Positions 54,750 through 64,000 of a stretch of 64,000 nt of DNA are shown one piece after another. This DNA comes from Latrodectus hesperus (Eukaryota; Arthropoda; Arachnida; Araneae; Theridiidae), in NCBI GenBank assembly GCA_037975125.1, contig CM075857.1, positions 95,226,214 through 95,290,213 on the forward strand. Direction: 5' to 3'. The notes under the pieces are model-generated. The model was given only the letters and a program-made list of their open reading frames with translations. It had not been told where the DNA came from and ran no database searches. Position 1 is the stretch's first letter, and each line of letters opens with the position of its first letter. Made by a program: the position numbers and the translations under genes.

Positions 54750-57700
54750 GAGAGTATATGTATTTATACCATAATGACTATTATGTATTGATTCCTGTGT
54801 AGTAAGATTCATTTATACTGTAACAGAAAATTATGAATTTAAAAATTGAAGCTAAAAATTTATACATTATAGATCTTAGAACAGACAAAGGAATTATATA
54901 ATGACACCATTGAAAGTGGACTGAGGAAGTTTGAAGTTGTCAAGCAGCTTAGTACAATGAAAGTTAGTATTTGCTTTATCTAAAATACTAATTTTTCCTT
55001 TATAGAAAATATATTAAAATTCTTTGATAATGAATTTCATCTGAAGAAAATTGAATATTTTATTGTATTTATTTAAAAAAAAAATGCTTGAAGCAAAGTG
55101 TCCTTAGGAAAGGAAGGAAAAATAAACATAAATATTTGCTTGTTTTGTGTTTAATGATTAATTTTATCATAAAATGGAAAATTTTTAAATAACTGCAATA
55201 GTATAAAAAATTTAATAAGCTAAAATTGCTAATTTTTTTAAATGGACACTTAATTATGTAAACATTTAAGAGGGGAAAATGTGCATTTTTGTTTGATTTT
55301 TCTAAGCCAAAAGTGGAATTCTAATGGTGCTTATATAAGATTTAAGGGCATGTGTACCGTATAATCCAGGGTTCCAAATTCTGAATTTTTTTGGCGATGA
55401 AGAAATGTTGTCAAGATGACGTATTGTGACGTGCGCAATGATGTAAATACTTGGGTTGCCAAAATAGAATTTATTGCATACTTTTTATAGGTTTCCATCT
55501 CTATGATGTAGTAAAAACCAGGTTGCCAGATACATAAGAAAATCTGCCAAACTCAGAATTTGGCATCCTGGATTATACGGCACCTGTGCCGATTTAAGAA
55601 ACAATGCAAGTAGTGTATAAATCCAAACATTAAGTGACATAAAAGTATTAATTTGAAGCTTAACATATGTGATCAGATTTTATTCTCATGCAATCAGCAA
55701 CCCTAAATTCCACATAATTGTCAAGCTAATACTTCAGGAAAGACTCAATTTGAAGTATCTTATATAAGAACTTAAAGGAAATTAATTTTTTTCACTGGTC
55801 AAAAAACGTTTTTTCAGCTAGCTATAGACTTATTACACTTTTACAAGTCTGAAATTAATTTAAGGTACTAACACAAATGAATGTAAATATAGCATTGGAA
55901 AGTAAAAATATCAATATTTATTTTTTCATTTAACAACCTTTCCAGCTATTTTTCCAGAAATGTTTATTGTACTTATATCAGTGTAGCATAAGATTCTTAT
56001 AATTAAGTTGAGTATATTTCAAAGTTATTTATTATATTGATAGTTATCAAATAATATAATTAATTTCTAACCATTAGCATAAGCTTAAATCACTAATTTA
56101 ATTTGGCAACCAAAGTTAAACAAGTAATTTTAGTTGACATAATTATACATTTAAAGTTATTTCAATTAAAGATTAAATGAATATGCGAACAAGCAAGTGC
56201 CCAATCAGTTCCTTTCTGCCATTTCTGATTTCACCCTGGAAAAGCTTCGAATCTGCAAGCAGTTGTTGCCATCAATAGACTTAAATAAGACTTCCCTACA
56301 TATTAATATTAAAATGATGTTTATTTTTACATCTTTTATACAAAAAACTCCTTTTTCTGTTTTCTAATTTTGTATTAGTTTTTTATGTGTACATAATGGG
56401 AAATTATATAAATAAATGGTCAGGGTGACAATAAATAACATGTATTTGCCACACACAGTTACATCATTCTGTTCTTGTGAAACCCAATTTTAAAAATCAT
56501 CAACCTATTTGTACAGAACTATTGAGCTGAGTAAACTGAAAACTATAAAGAGTGGGTGCATCTAAAAAGAAGCTGTGGAAAATATGGTGCAGAAAAAGAA
56601 TTAGAAAAAACAACTTAAAAATAAATAACAAAAAGCTGTGATGCTGTATTATTTTCAAAAGTTTATTTGCCTACATGATTGATGCCTAAAAATAATTTTT
56701 ATGTATTAAATTTCTTAACAATTTGTACTAAAAACTTCTTTTGCAGCTTACATCTAGTATGAGTATCTATCTGAATTTTACTGTCAGTAGGAAAAACTAA
56801 TCCAAATTATAGAAACATGCTATAGTTTTCAATTTTATGCTTCTGGGAAATTTTATAATTTTAATATCTAAACTTTTTTAAGTATCATTAGCTAATCTAG
56901 TCATATATCTGAACTTAGCAATGCAAGCATCTCCACATTAAATAACACTTATATGTAAAAATGTTAGAATCTTTTCAACATGTTTACTATAGCAAAAAGT
57001 TGGTTATGTGCTATTTAATTTTAAAACTTGTGTATTTTCCATGTGGGAAACAAAATAATTCATATAATTAACAAAAAATTAAATAAATTAAGAAAATTTA
57101 AGAATATCACTAACTTTAAACTGATGAAATTGTGTTCATTTCCTAATTTTAATCAATATTAAGAATTTACTACATGAAATTGATGAAATAACCACACAAA
57201 ATTTTAAAACAAAACATATTTAGCCACATAAAATTTTAAAAGACATTTTATCTATATTATGATTCGGTAAATTTATTTATGTGAATTAGTTAAAAGATGG
57301 CTTTAGTATAAATCCTACAAAAGAAATATTTTTTTACATGATATTTAAATAAATTGTTTCATTTTATAGAACATGAAGATTTTTAAATTTCTAAAATTTA
57401 TGAAATTAATCATAATAAAGCTTTTTTATTTCTTTAAGTTGATAGGTTTTCTTGTTAAATTTACAAACATCTCAAGGAAAGATTTTTGAATTCAATATAT
57501 AATTATTTTATGTATTATATTAAAAATAAGATGATTAATATTAAATAAAAAAAATGAAAGTTTCATTACATTTTTCTTCCGAATGGGCTATGAAGTATAT
57601 TTAATGGTAAACTGTCTGTTTAAAATAAAAAATTTCAGAATAAATTTAAGTAATTAATTTAGATACTGTTATGCTACATTTTTTTAAATTTAAAAATATG

Positions 57701-60700
57701 TGTTCACATGTTCCATTCAGTTTTACAGCTATGTATTAATATAAATCCAGAAAAGACTAATTACAAAGCATTATCAAAAAATGAGCTATACATAGTTAAT
57801 ATTTAATTTTTTATACAATTCTTATAAAATTTTAAAATCATTAATTATTGCCAGAAATTTATTATATTCTTAGTTTTCATAGTAACATGAAGAACATCAT
57901 CAAGTTAGTGAAAGAATTATGAATTTACAAAATATATATAAAGGGATTACTAAAAGTATATTAGTTTTAGACTTAAAAATATGAAAGGAAAATCTATTGG
58001 TTATGGATTACTAATCAAATTACAATTTATGCTTAGTAGAATGTTTCCCCATTGTATTAATATGTATCTATCAGGTGTTGAAAAATGCTTAAAGTTAAGT
58101 CCATAGATAAGAAATGAATTTGAAAAATTATTTGCAAATGAGGATTATATATACATATAATTTTAGAAATGTTAAATTGGAACATTATTTAACAGTAATA
58201 TATATTTATTTATTAAAACTGTAAATTAGGTTTTGGACAACTTTTTATGTGTAACATTTAAAAAAATATGAAAATTCTTTCCAAAATATTTATACGTTTT
58301 GGACAACTTTCTATGTGCAACTATGTGTAACATTTTAAAAAATATGAAAATTCTTTCCAAAATATTTATTATGTTCAAATCAAGCTTTTTCTACAAGTTC
58401 CCATTGTTTTGTGACTGTCCAAATAATTAAAAACCAATCAACTCTCATAACGGACATTCATTAATGAAAGAAATTTATCAGCGTAAGCAATGAAAAACAT
58501 TGGGGGAACTATTGTCTTAGATTATTACAAATGAACAGAAATTTATATAAAATGCAATTCATAGTAGTTTTATTGATATACATTCAGTAAATAGAGGAAA
58601 AACCCAAGAAAAATTTCCTATCAAATAATTGTTTTGCCATTTTTATATAAAATACTAAATAGTTGTTTTGCATTTGTTTGTGAATAAATTTTTGAAATTA
58701 TAAAGCTGCAAAAATGTTTATTTCTTTAATGATTTCAATATTTATTAAATAAAGTGGAGGGGCAAGAACGCTTCATGGTTAATGATTTTTGTCTTCTGGT
58801 GTTTAGTTCTATTGTTTGTAAACTCTTATTTTTTTGTAACTTTATGCTTGGCCATTGGAAATAAATAACAAGAGTATGTTATTAAGTTACCTTTTATATT
58901 ATATAGGTTTCAGAGATTGTAGATCAAGGCAATGAAAAATTAGCTGAATTTCAGGCTTCACCATATGGAGAAGTGTGTGATTTAGCTTTAGATTTTACAT
59001 TGGGTGCTGGAGAATTATATGTTGACCACTTCTTGCCTCCATTAGGGGATGAAAGTAAGTTTTTTTAAATGTAAAAATATTTTCCAATTACTTTTTCAGT
59101 ACAATCTTTTTTCTGCTACAGGAATATATCTGCTCTTTAGATTATTTAGAAAGTTATGAGTTTATTTGTTTTTAAACTAACTAAATACATTTCCTTTGAA
59201 TATTAATTAGTATTTCATCTAATGTAAATTGTTCTAAACAGGACCAGAGAAACTTTTTGGTGATAGAGCTAAAGAGCCTTCCTTAAAAAGAGTTGAAAAG
59301 CTACAGAACAGAATCAAAGAAAGACTTTATAAACACTCTTTATTAAAAATACAAATGTTTAGATTGAAGACTAGACAATTTATTATAAAAATATATCATA
59401 TTGATATGGTAAGTCATTTTTTTTAACAAATATCTATATGCACTATAAAATACAATTTGTTTGTGAAAATATATTTTATTTCTTATTTTTCCACTTAAAA
59501 ATACCATAGCATTATTAAATCAGATCTATTTTCTTTGTGCAATATTTTATTTTGAGTATTGATTTGTATTGTATTTACAAAAAGTAAAGTTCACATTTCT
59601 GGATTCACTTATTAAATATTTCTATGTGAAAAAATGGTAATGTTTTTTCCCTACCTATCATTAATCATAGTTATACACAAAAATTTGGAAAATATAAATT
59701 TCTGTACTGCTATATCTGCTATAAATTGATCTGCTATAAAAGATATTAAATGTGCTATAAAAGATATTAAATCTGAAATAATTATCAAATGAATAAAACC
59801 AAATAATCTTTGCATTTATGGGTAAATAAAATATTTATAAAATTCAGCAGTATAATTATAATTCAAGATATTTATCATTTTATCAGAAGTCTAGACTTGG
59901 AAGCAGTTATTGATAGAGTTAATGTGAAAAAAACATCTTTTTGGCATGTGAAACTGCCAAAAAGACTCAAGGATGCTAATTTTTCTCCATGTCTTGCTGC
60001 AGCTATTTTTAAATTGATTAATTATTGCAAATTAGATGCGTCGATTGCCTAGAAGATCATACATAATAGCCTCTGTTATCCTTAGAAACTTCAATTGTTG
60101 CTTCCATTTGATTTGAAACTTGACATGCTTTCATTTCAGTTTCTTGCCTACTTTGAGGTTTTTTCAAAATAGTCTAGTAATGTCCTAGATAGATACAGCA
60201 TACTTTCATTTGAACAATTAGATGAATACTCACAACTACCAAATTTGGGATTCAAAACTCCATATTCAGTCGCTAACCACCCAAAGTGAAAGCGTGGTAT
60301 GATTTTACTGTGTGCCTTAGCAACTCACGTGATTTCATACTGCCTTGCATAAGATCAGCAAAGAGAAGAATTGCTTACTGTGAACAGCAATTGAGAGAGT
60401 GACTACATTCTCCCTCAATAAGTTGCAGGACCCTCATGAATTGGGAACATGTTCACATTATTTTGTGACATCCAAACTACATACACTGATGTAGTGTGAA
60501 TTTGAGAGGATAGTACCAGCTCAGGCTTGATCTCGTCACCTGACCATGGTTCAAAATTATGGGGCATGGTGTTTCAAAAATATTAACCTTGACATAAGTC
60601 TGGGGCTCACCTGCACTGCTATGTGTGTATGCATGTTGTTTTATAATATCATTTATTCACATCCCACATTTTTGAGGAATCTGGTGCTAACAGAATTATT

Positions 60701-61865
60701 AAAATTAAATCAGATAGTAATAAAGTTAATCATCAAACAGTGATCAGTGTCACTTGAGTTGGTAGCCATATAGTTAGTGCTCTTGTTTTGTGCTCAACAG
60801 TTTGTGGATTCATCCATGTTGGATTTGTATGTTTTTAGTGGTTTGGAATCCGCTTTAAACCATAGGTCTCAGTCTAATTAAGCCTTATGTGTAAAAAATG
60901 ACCATTAAGTGACACACACACAAAAAAAAAAAAAAAAAAACTGAAACCATTGTTTATTTAATAAAATTGTTCCTGATCTGTGCAAGCATATCAGTGATTT
61001 GCATGCATTATTTTTTTACACAAGAGGGAGTTCCTCCTTACATTAGCATTTGTGATGAAAACATCCACAAAAATCATTTCACAGAATAGATCACCAGGTG
61101 CCACTTTAACCTCTTGCCTTGCAGACCCATCAATTAATGAGACTTTTGCTTTGAGAGTATTTAAAATATTTAATAAATCATGATAATTGAAAAAATTGAT
61201 CTTAAAGACTACTTGATATTTTCATATTTCTCAAAACACACAATGGTCAACAGTGGACATATTACAACTTAAAAAATAGGATATCATTTTGAACATTTTT
61301 TATTGTAATAAAATTTTTTAAGCTGCCATAAATGTACGCTAGACATGTAATTCATTAATAAGACTTATCACCCAATTTTAAACTACTTTTATTTATTTAT
61401 TCAAATAATTTCTGATATCTTATACAGAATTTTATAACTTCCTCAAGGCTGAGCTGACATTAAATGATTTGTGCTTTGATATTTGATTTAACAGTTTGAA
61501 GGTTCAATTTCTAGCTCAGGTACAGATGTTTGTAGTAGCTTGGGAACCACTTTAAATCATATGTCCCATTCTAATTGGCTCTCAGCAGCAAGAAACAAAT
61601 ATTGAGCAACAAAGGAACCAAACTATAACTATCTTAGAAATGTGTTCATTTGTAGAAAATTTTAAATTATGGTCATCCTAATTATATATATAATTTTAAA
61701 TGCTATGTTTCTTTTTTTTAGCATAAATATATCGTAGATGTTTCTTCATCAATGCCTGGGTTGATTTTTGCTACAATTTCTCAGATATTTTACAGTATAC
61801 AAGATGTGATAGTTTATTTAACAGAATTGTTAAAATTAAATCAAAGAGATACATGCCCAGTGTAA
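51598..61865 (+). CDS. Perilipin/PAT-family lipid storage droplet protein, six coding exons
   Basis: Perilipins coat lipid droplets and control lipase access to stored triacylglycerol; arthropod members are LSD-1 and LSD-2. Six plus-strand exons join in frame into 289 codons ending TAA at 61863-61865. Seen directly are the PAT N-terminal pattern (SELVHRIASIPVVYLAWNIA, then VKSSHKLLNVSL, TNPVLRRFEKQLKSADLIAC, GIQALQDLVPNIL), the central GELYVDHFLPPL, equivalent to the VEQYLPL of vertebrate perilipins, and a basic helix of about residues 199-235. It is shorter than the fly proteins (about 350-430) and lacks an obvious extended C-terminal region. Met8 at 51619 could be the true start. Assignment to LSD-1 or LSD-2 is not possible by eye. 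Confidence 0.85.
51836..53099. other. Perilipin intron 1, no gene seen
   Basis: AT-rich; nothing recognised. Confidence 0.55.
53100..53182 (+). CDS. Perilipin coding exon 2 (residues 80-107)
   Basis: Reads KSADLIACRGIQALQDLVPN then ILRKQQQ, the ACKGLD...LPI-type block of PAT proteins. Acceptor is CTTTCAG and donor GTATTA. Confidence 0.9.
53650..54404 (+). pseudogene. LINE RNase H domain and C-terminus, frameshifted
   Basis: Reads VYTEGFAIGAD, MSAYSCKFSLSYAVGASCTN and YEAEVTAVQMALTEI, then FFDSQPTKIDI, an RNase H fold with the acidic positions E, E and D where the family has D, E and D. A frameshift near 53985 leads to GITGNEIAVSLAKC. A third frame (54141-54404) holds HLHRFGLADTTTCPLYSAFD, the C-terminal Cys/His region. 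It lies in perilipin intron 2 in the gene's orientation. Confidence 0.8.
54686..54747. repeat. (TA)n microsatellite
   Basis: About 30 units in perilipin intron 2, 125 bases before exon 3. Confidence 0.95.
54873..54962 (+). CDS. Perilipin coding exon 3 (residues 108-137)
   Basis: Phase 0 at both ends, reading LEQTKELYNDTIESGLRKFE then VVKQLSTMK. The donor GTTAGT is weaker than the others. It corresponds to the 11-mer-repeat-like amphipathic region of perilipins in position, though no clear repeat is visible. Confidence 0.85.
55347..55590. mobile_element. MITE with 42-bp terminal inverted repeats and perfect 8-bp target duplication
   Basis: The left end GGCATGTGTACCGTATAATC pairs with the reversed right end GGCACAGGTGCCGTATAATC, continuing through CCAAATTCTGA. 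The direct repeat GATTTAAG flanks it at 55339-55346 and 55591-55598. Its 244 bp carry no coding capacity. An 8-bp duplication fits hAT, P or Merlin; the GG start leans towards Merlin. The perfect duplication suggests modest age. Confidence 0.85.
55600..58906. other. Rest of perilipin intron 3
   Basis: AT-rich. It contains only the tandem duplication at 58230-58370; no exon or transposon recognised. Confidence 0.55.
58230..58370 (+). repeat. Two-unit tandem duplication
   Basis: The unit starts GTTTTGGACAACTTT and ends CCAAAATATTTAT; copies are 58230-58294 and 58296-58370. The second carries a 12-base internal re-duplication (CTATGTGCAACTATGTGTAAC). Confidence 0.85.
58907..59054 (+). CDS. Perilipin coding exon 4 (residues 138-187)
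   Basis: Contains VSEIVDQGNEKLAEFQASPY and GAGELYVDHFLPPLGDE, the most diagnostic perilipin motif in the gene. Donor is GTAAGT. The preceding intron is 3.9 kb. Confidence 0.9.
59242..59408 (+). CDS. Perilipin coding exon 5 (residues 187-242)
   Basis: Reads PEKLFGDRAKEPSLKRVEKL then a basic amphipathic helix (RIKERLYKHSLLKIQMFRLK). This resembles the PSYYVRLGSLSTKL to helix transition of vertebrate perilipins. Donor is GTAAGT. Confidence 0.88.
59870..60640 (+). repeat. Unclassified transposon-like repeat with coding remnant
   Basis: 59885-60050 reads EAVIDRVNVKKTSFWHVKLP then KRLKDANFSPCLAAAIFKLI in an open frame up to a stop. It is followed by a less AT-rich stretch ending GACCATGGTTCAAAATTATG. 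Composition and length suggest a transposable element; I cannot name the family. In perilipin intron 5. Confidence 0.45.
60660..60723 (+). pseudogene. Partial copy of the last perilipin exon
   Basis: 60688-60714 reads LTELLKLNQ, identical to residues of coding exon 6. Over 27 bases there are three differences from the exon, all synonymous (CTA/TTA, TTA/TTG, CAG/CAA). The similarity fades on both sides, and no acceptor or matching stop is evident. A remnant of exon duplication is one reading; chance in AT-rich DNA is another. Confidence 0.35.
60745..60900 (+). mobile_element. tRNA-derived SINE, decayed copy
   Basis: Contains TAGTTAGTGCTCTTG (A-box-like), GTGGATTCATCC (B-box-like) and a body TTGGAATCCGCTTTAAACC. 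Related to 46738-46842 reversed and to 61445-61600. A CACACACA plus poly-A stretch follows at 60912-60940. Confidence 0.55.
61445..61600 (+). mobile_element. tRNA-derived SINE, decayed copy
   Basis: Contains AAGGTTCAATTTCTAGC (B box) and the body TGGGAACCACTTTAAATCAT with CCCATTCTAATTGGC, aligned to 60835-60885. The A box has decayed. Confidence 0.55.
61722..61865 (+). CDS. Perilipin terminal coding exon 6 (residues 243-289, stop)
   Basis: Reads HKYIVDVSSSMPGLIFATIS then VYLTELLKLNQRDTCPV and TAA. Three bases beyond the stop is AAG followed by GTAAGA, a possible 3' UTR donor. The end is shorter than in fly perilipins, so alternative 3' exons are possible. Confidence 0.75.
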   Translation, partial: HKYIVDVSSSMPGLIFATISQIFYSIQDVIVYLTELLKLNQRDTCPV

Positions 61866-64000
61866 AAGGTAAGAAAATATATTTTTTGAGAAAATTTTTT
61901 AATTCATAACACATTTTCAAATGGAACTTAAATGGAATAAGTGATATTATTACTCAAGAATAATCCAAAATAATGTAGAGTATTATATGATCACATGACT
62001 TTTTAAAGATAACTACTTCACTTAAAATCGTAAGTAGAGGAATAATATATTTTTTTTCCACTCTTAATTTCCTTGTTAACATTTTTTATTGTAATTGATC
62101 TCACATTATATAGATTTTAAAATGTTAGAATTCTTAATATTTTCAAGCAAAGAAAGATTGATCATTGCATAACACCTTTGAACCCTATAGCAAATCAACT
62201 CAGTTGTGTTCATAAACATATATAGCTATAAAAGAACTTTCAGTCTTATTCTTCAAGGGAGAATGGCTTTTCAATTTTTATTATTTTTATTTAAAGACTT
62301 ATTTATGCAAGCCATTTTCTTGGGCTTCTTGCTTTGCTCTGTTTTGCATTTCAATATTTTTTCTATTGAAGTTAAAAATCTTTTTAAGGCCATATAACAA
62401 TTCACTGAGTAAAAATATAAAATTTAATTTCAGGAATTATTACTTTTTATGGGGAAAGGAAAGCTTCTAAAAGCATTTGAGACTTTATTACTCCAATAAA
62501 AAAACATCAAAATATTTTGATGGAAAATTAAGAAAATGAAAATTAAATAACTTCCTTGCATACTAATGTGAAAAGATATCATGCTTTTAATATATATTCA
62601 TTGGTTAAGTGTCTCATCATCATTTGATAATTTGTAGTTTTGAACAAGTCAAGTGACAAGGTTGACTTTTAAGCTTGTACTCCTTCCTCACACCACATTG
62701 GCATGATATTAGGCCTCACAAATATTTAAAGTACTCAGACTATTTTAGCACAGAAACCATTTTTTGAAAGGAAAGGAGATATTTGCCACTACATTCAATT
62801 TTTAAAATAATTTACGATAAATTTAATATTTAAAATGCCCAACTGATGCTGTCAACTGAACACTAATCATCACTTAAAATAATTTTAAAAAAATCTGCCC
62901 ATTTATTTTTTCTGAGTGAAAAGATTTTATGAGAAAAGTTAGAGAGTCAAAATAACTTACAACAGAATTCTGAAATAAAGGAAAAGTTTATGTATATAAA
63001 GCTTATATTAGAATGAATAGGATAGTGTGTTTTGAATACTTATAGAACTAAACATTAAACAAAATCTAGTCTTGGGAGATACAAGAATAAGCTAGAAGTC
63101 CACTCTATTTTCTTGTCACAAGGAAGAAATTAAAAGTAAGTTTATATGATTGTGACAAAAATGACTTTTGTACTTTGATCATTTTTGTAATATGACAGGA
63201 AGTGAATTAATTCTTTTCAAAAAACACACAAGTAAAGAATGCAACTACTGAAATTAAAAAATTGTGAGGCCAGTTGTGTAAAAAATAAATGAAACTTATT
63301 ACAAAACCAATAGTAACAATAGTCTATTGTTCCAAAATAAACTCTATTATCAACTATTGCAAATCAATTATGGTTAAGACAATTAAACATGTATTAAACC
63401 AGCCATTCTTTAAATTAAATCATTCTACAGTTGCTAATGAATATTTAGCAACAAGCACACTAAATTTAATGTATTTCAAAATTAATTTTAGTCAATGAAA
63501 TATACATCTTTAGTAACAAAATTATCAATATTCCATTATACATCATTCGTTGAATATATTGCTAGACAAGTCATAATTAAATTTTTAAAAAATGCTGACT
63601 GTTGTATTCTTGGTATATTTATTGTTGATTTCTGGAAGATGAAGAAAATTTCAATTTCATTGTAGAATGTACTCTGGGAGCATTTAAATATAAAACTTTC
63701 ATAAAATTAAATTATTTTCAAGTCAGGGGGTTCATAAATGGCAAGAGGAGCTATTACAAAATCCCTCAACCAATATAACTTTTCAATTGAAAATAGTGAT
63801 ACCAAATCAAAATTTGTTTTCATGTAAAAAATCAGTGTTGAATTAACATCTTACTAAACCTAATTATTTAGCAGGAAGAAATCTTCAAATGAAGAATAGT
63901 CAAACTAACTATAAATATTGTATGAGCTTGTTTAATAACTAAGAATTATATCAAGCAAAATGTTAATTGTATGGTTTCTATTGGTTAAACTTTTAAAACT
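61866..64000. other. 3' flank of the perilipin gene
   Basis: Presumed 3' UTR for the first part, then AT-rich sequence. The frames at 62206 and 63289 look like chance; no downstream gene is seen. Confidence 0.5.
62495..62500 (+). terminator. Candidate polyadenylation signal AATAAA for the perilipin gene
   Basis: First AATAAA after the perilipin stop codon, 630 bases downstream. In such AT-rich DNA the hexamer occurs often by chance, and another lies at 63284-63289. Confidence 0.3.

Overview
This is a eukaryotic window, very AT-rich, with genes split into short exons by long introns and many decayed transposons. The two protein-coding genes have animal homologues. The LINE, SINE, mariner and hAT debris, together with the base composition and intron sizes, point to an arthropod, most likely a spider or other arachnid. 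That placement is inferred from general familiarity with such repeats, not from a search.

Two genes stand head to head. The minus strand from 47191 down to 4437 carries 31 coding exons (1162 codons, every splice phase consistent) of SKI3/TTC37 (SKIC3), the tetratricopeptide scaffold of the cytoplasmic Ski complex. The C-terminal part, about 400 residues if the length resembles the human protein, lies beyond the left edge. The plus strand from 51598 to 61865 carries six coding exons (289 codons) of a perilipin/PAT-family lipid-droplet protein, apparently complete. The 4.4 kb between the two start codons holds the presumed promoters. It includes a perfect cAMP-response-element palindrome about 240 bp upstream of the perilipin start and a small terminal-inverted-repeat element.

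The introns hold the accessory content. From left to right these are: a repeat shared by 1-2048 and 20748-23960 that also forms a foldback; a non-LTR retrotransposon tail (808-1140); a 5'/3' fused LINE derivative (10490-11200) followed by another LINE tail (11424-11765); an RNase H fragment (16975-17400); a tRNA-derived SINE with a 14-bp target duplication (21123-21407); a LINE tail (24890-26140) split by a non-autonomous hAT element (25201-25769); a long (TA)n tract (29211); a deleted mariner (38361-38971); a decayed LINE (44700-46340); and three copies of a second tRNA-like SINE (46738, 60745, 61445). Inside the perilipin gene are an RNase H LINE fragment (53650-54404), a MITE with 8-bp target duplication (55347-55590) and an unclassified repeat (59870-60640).

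I found no rRNA, functional tRNA, CRISPR array or bacterial-type operon. Nothing looks like a new defence or metabolic system. The most unusual items are the foldback repeat, the fused LINE derivative, the nested LINE/hAT insertion and a partial copy of the last perilipin exon inside the preceding intron.
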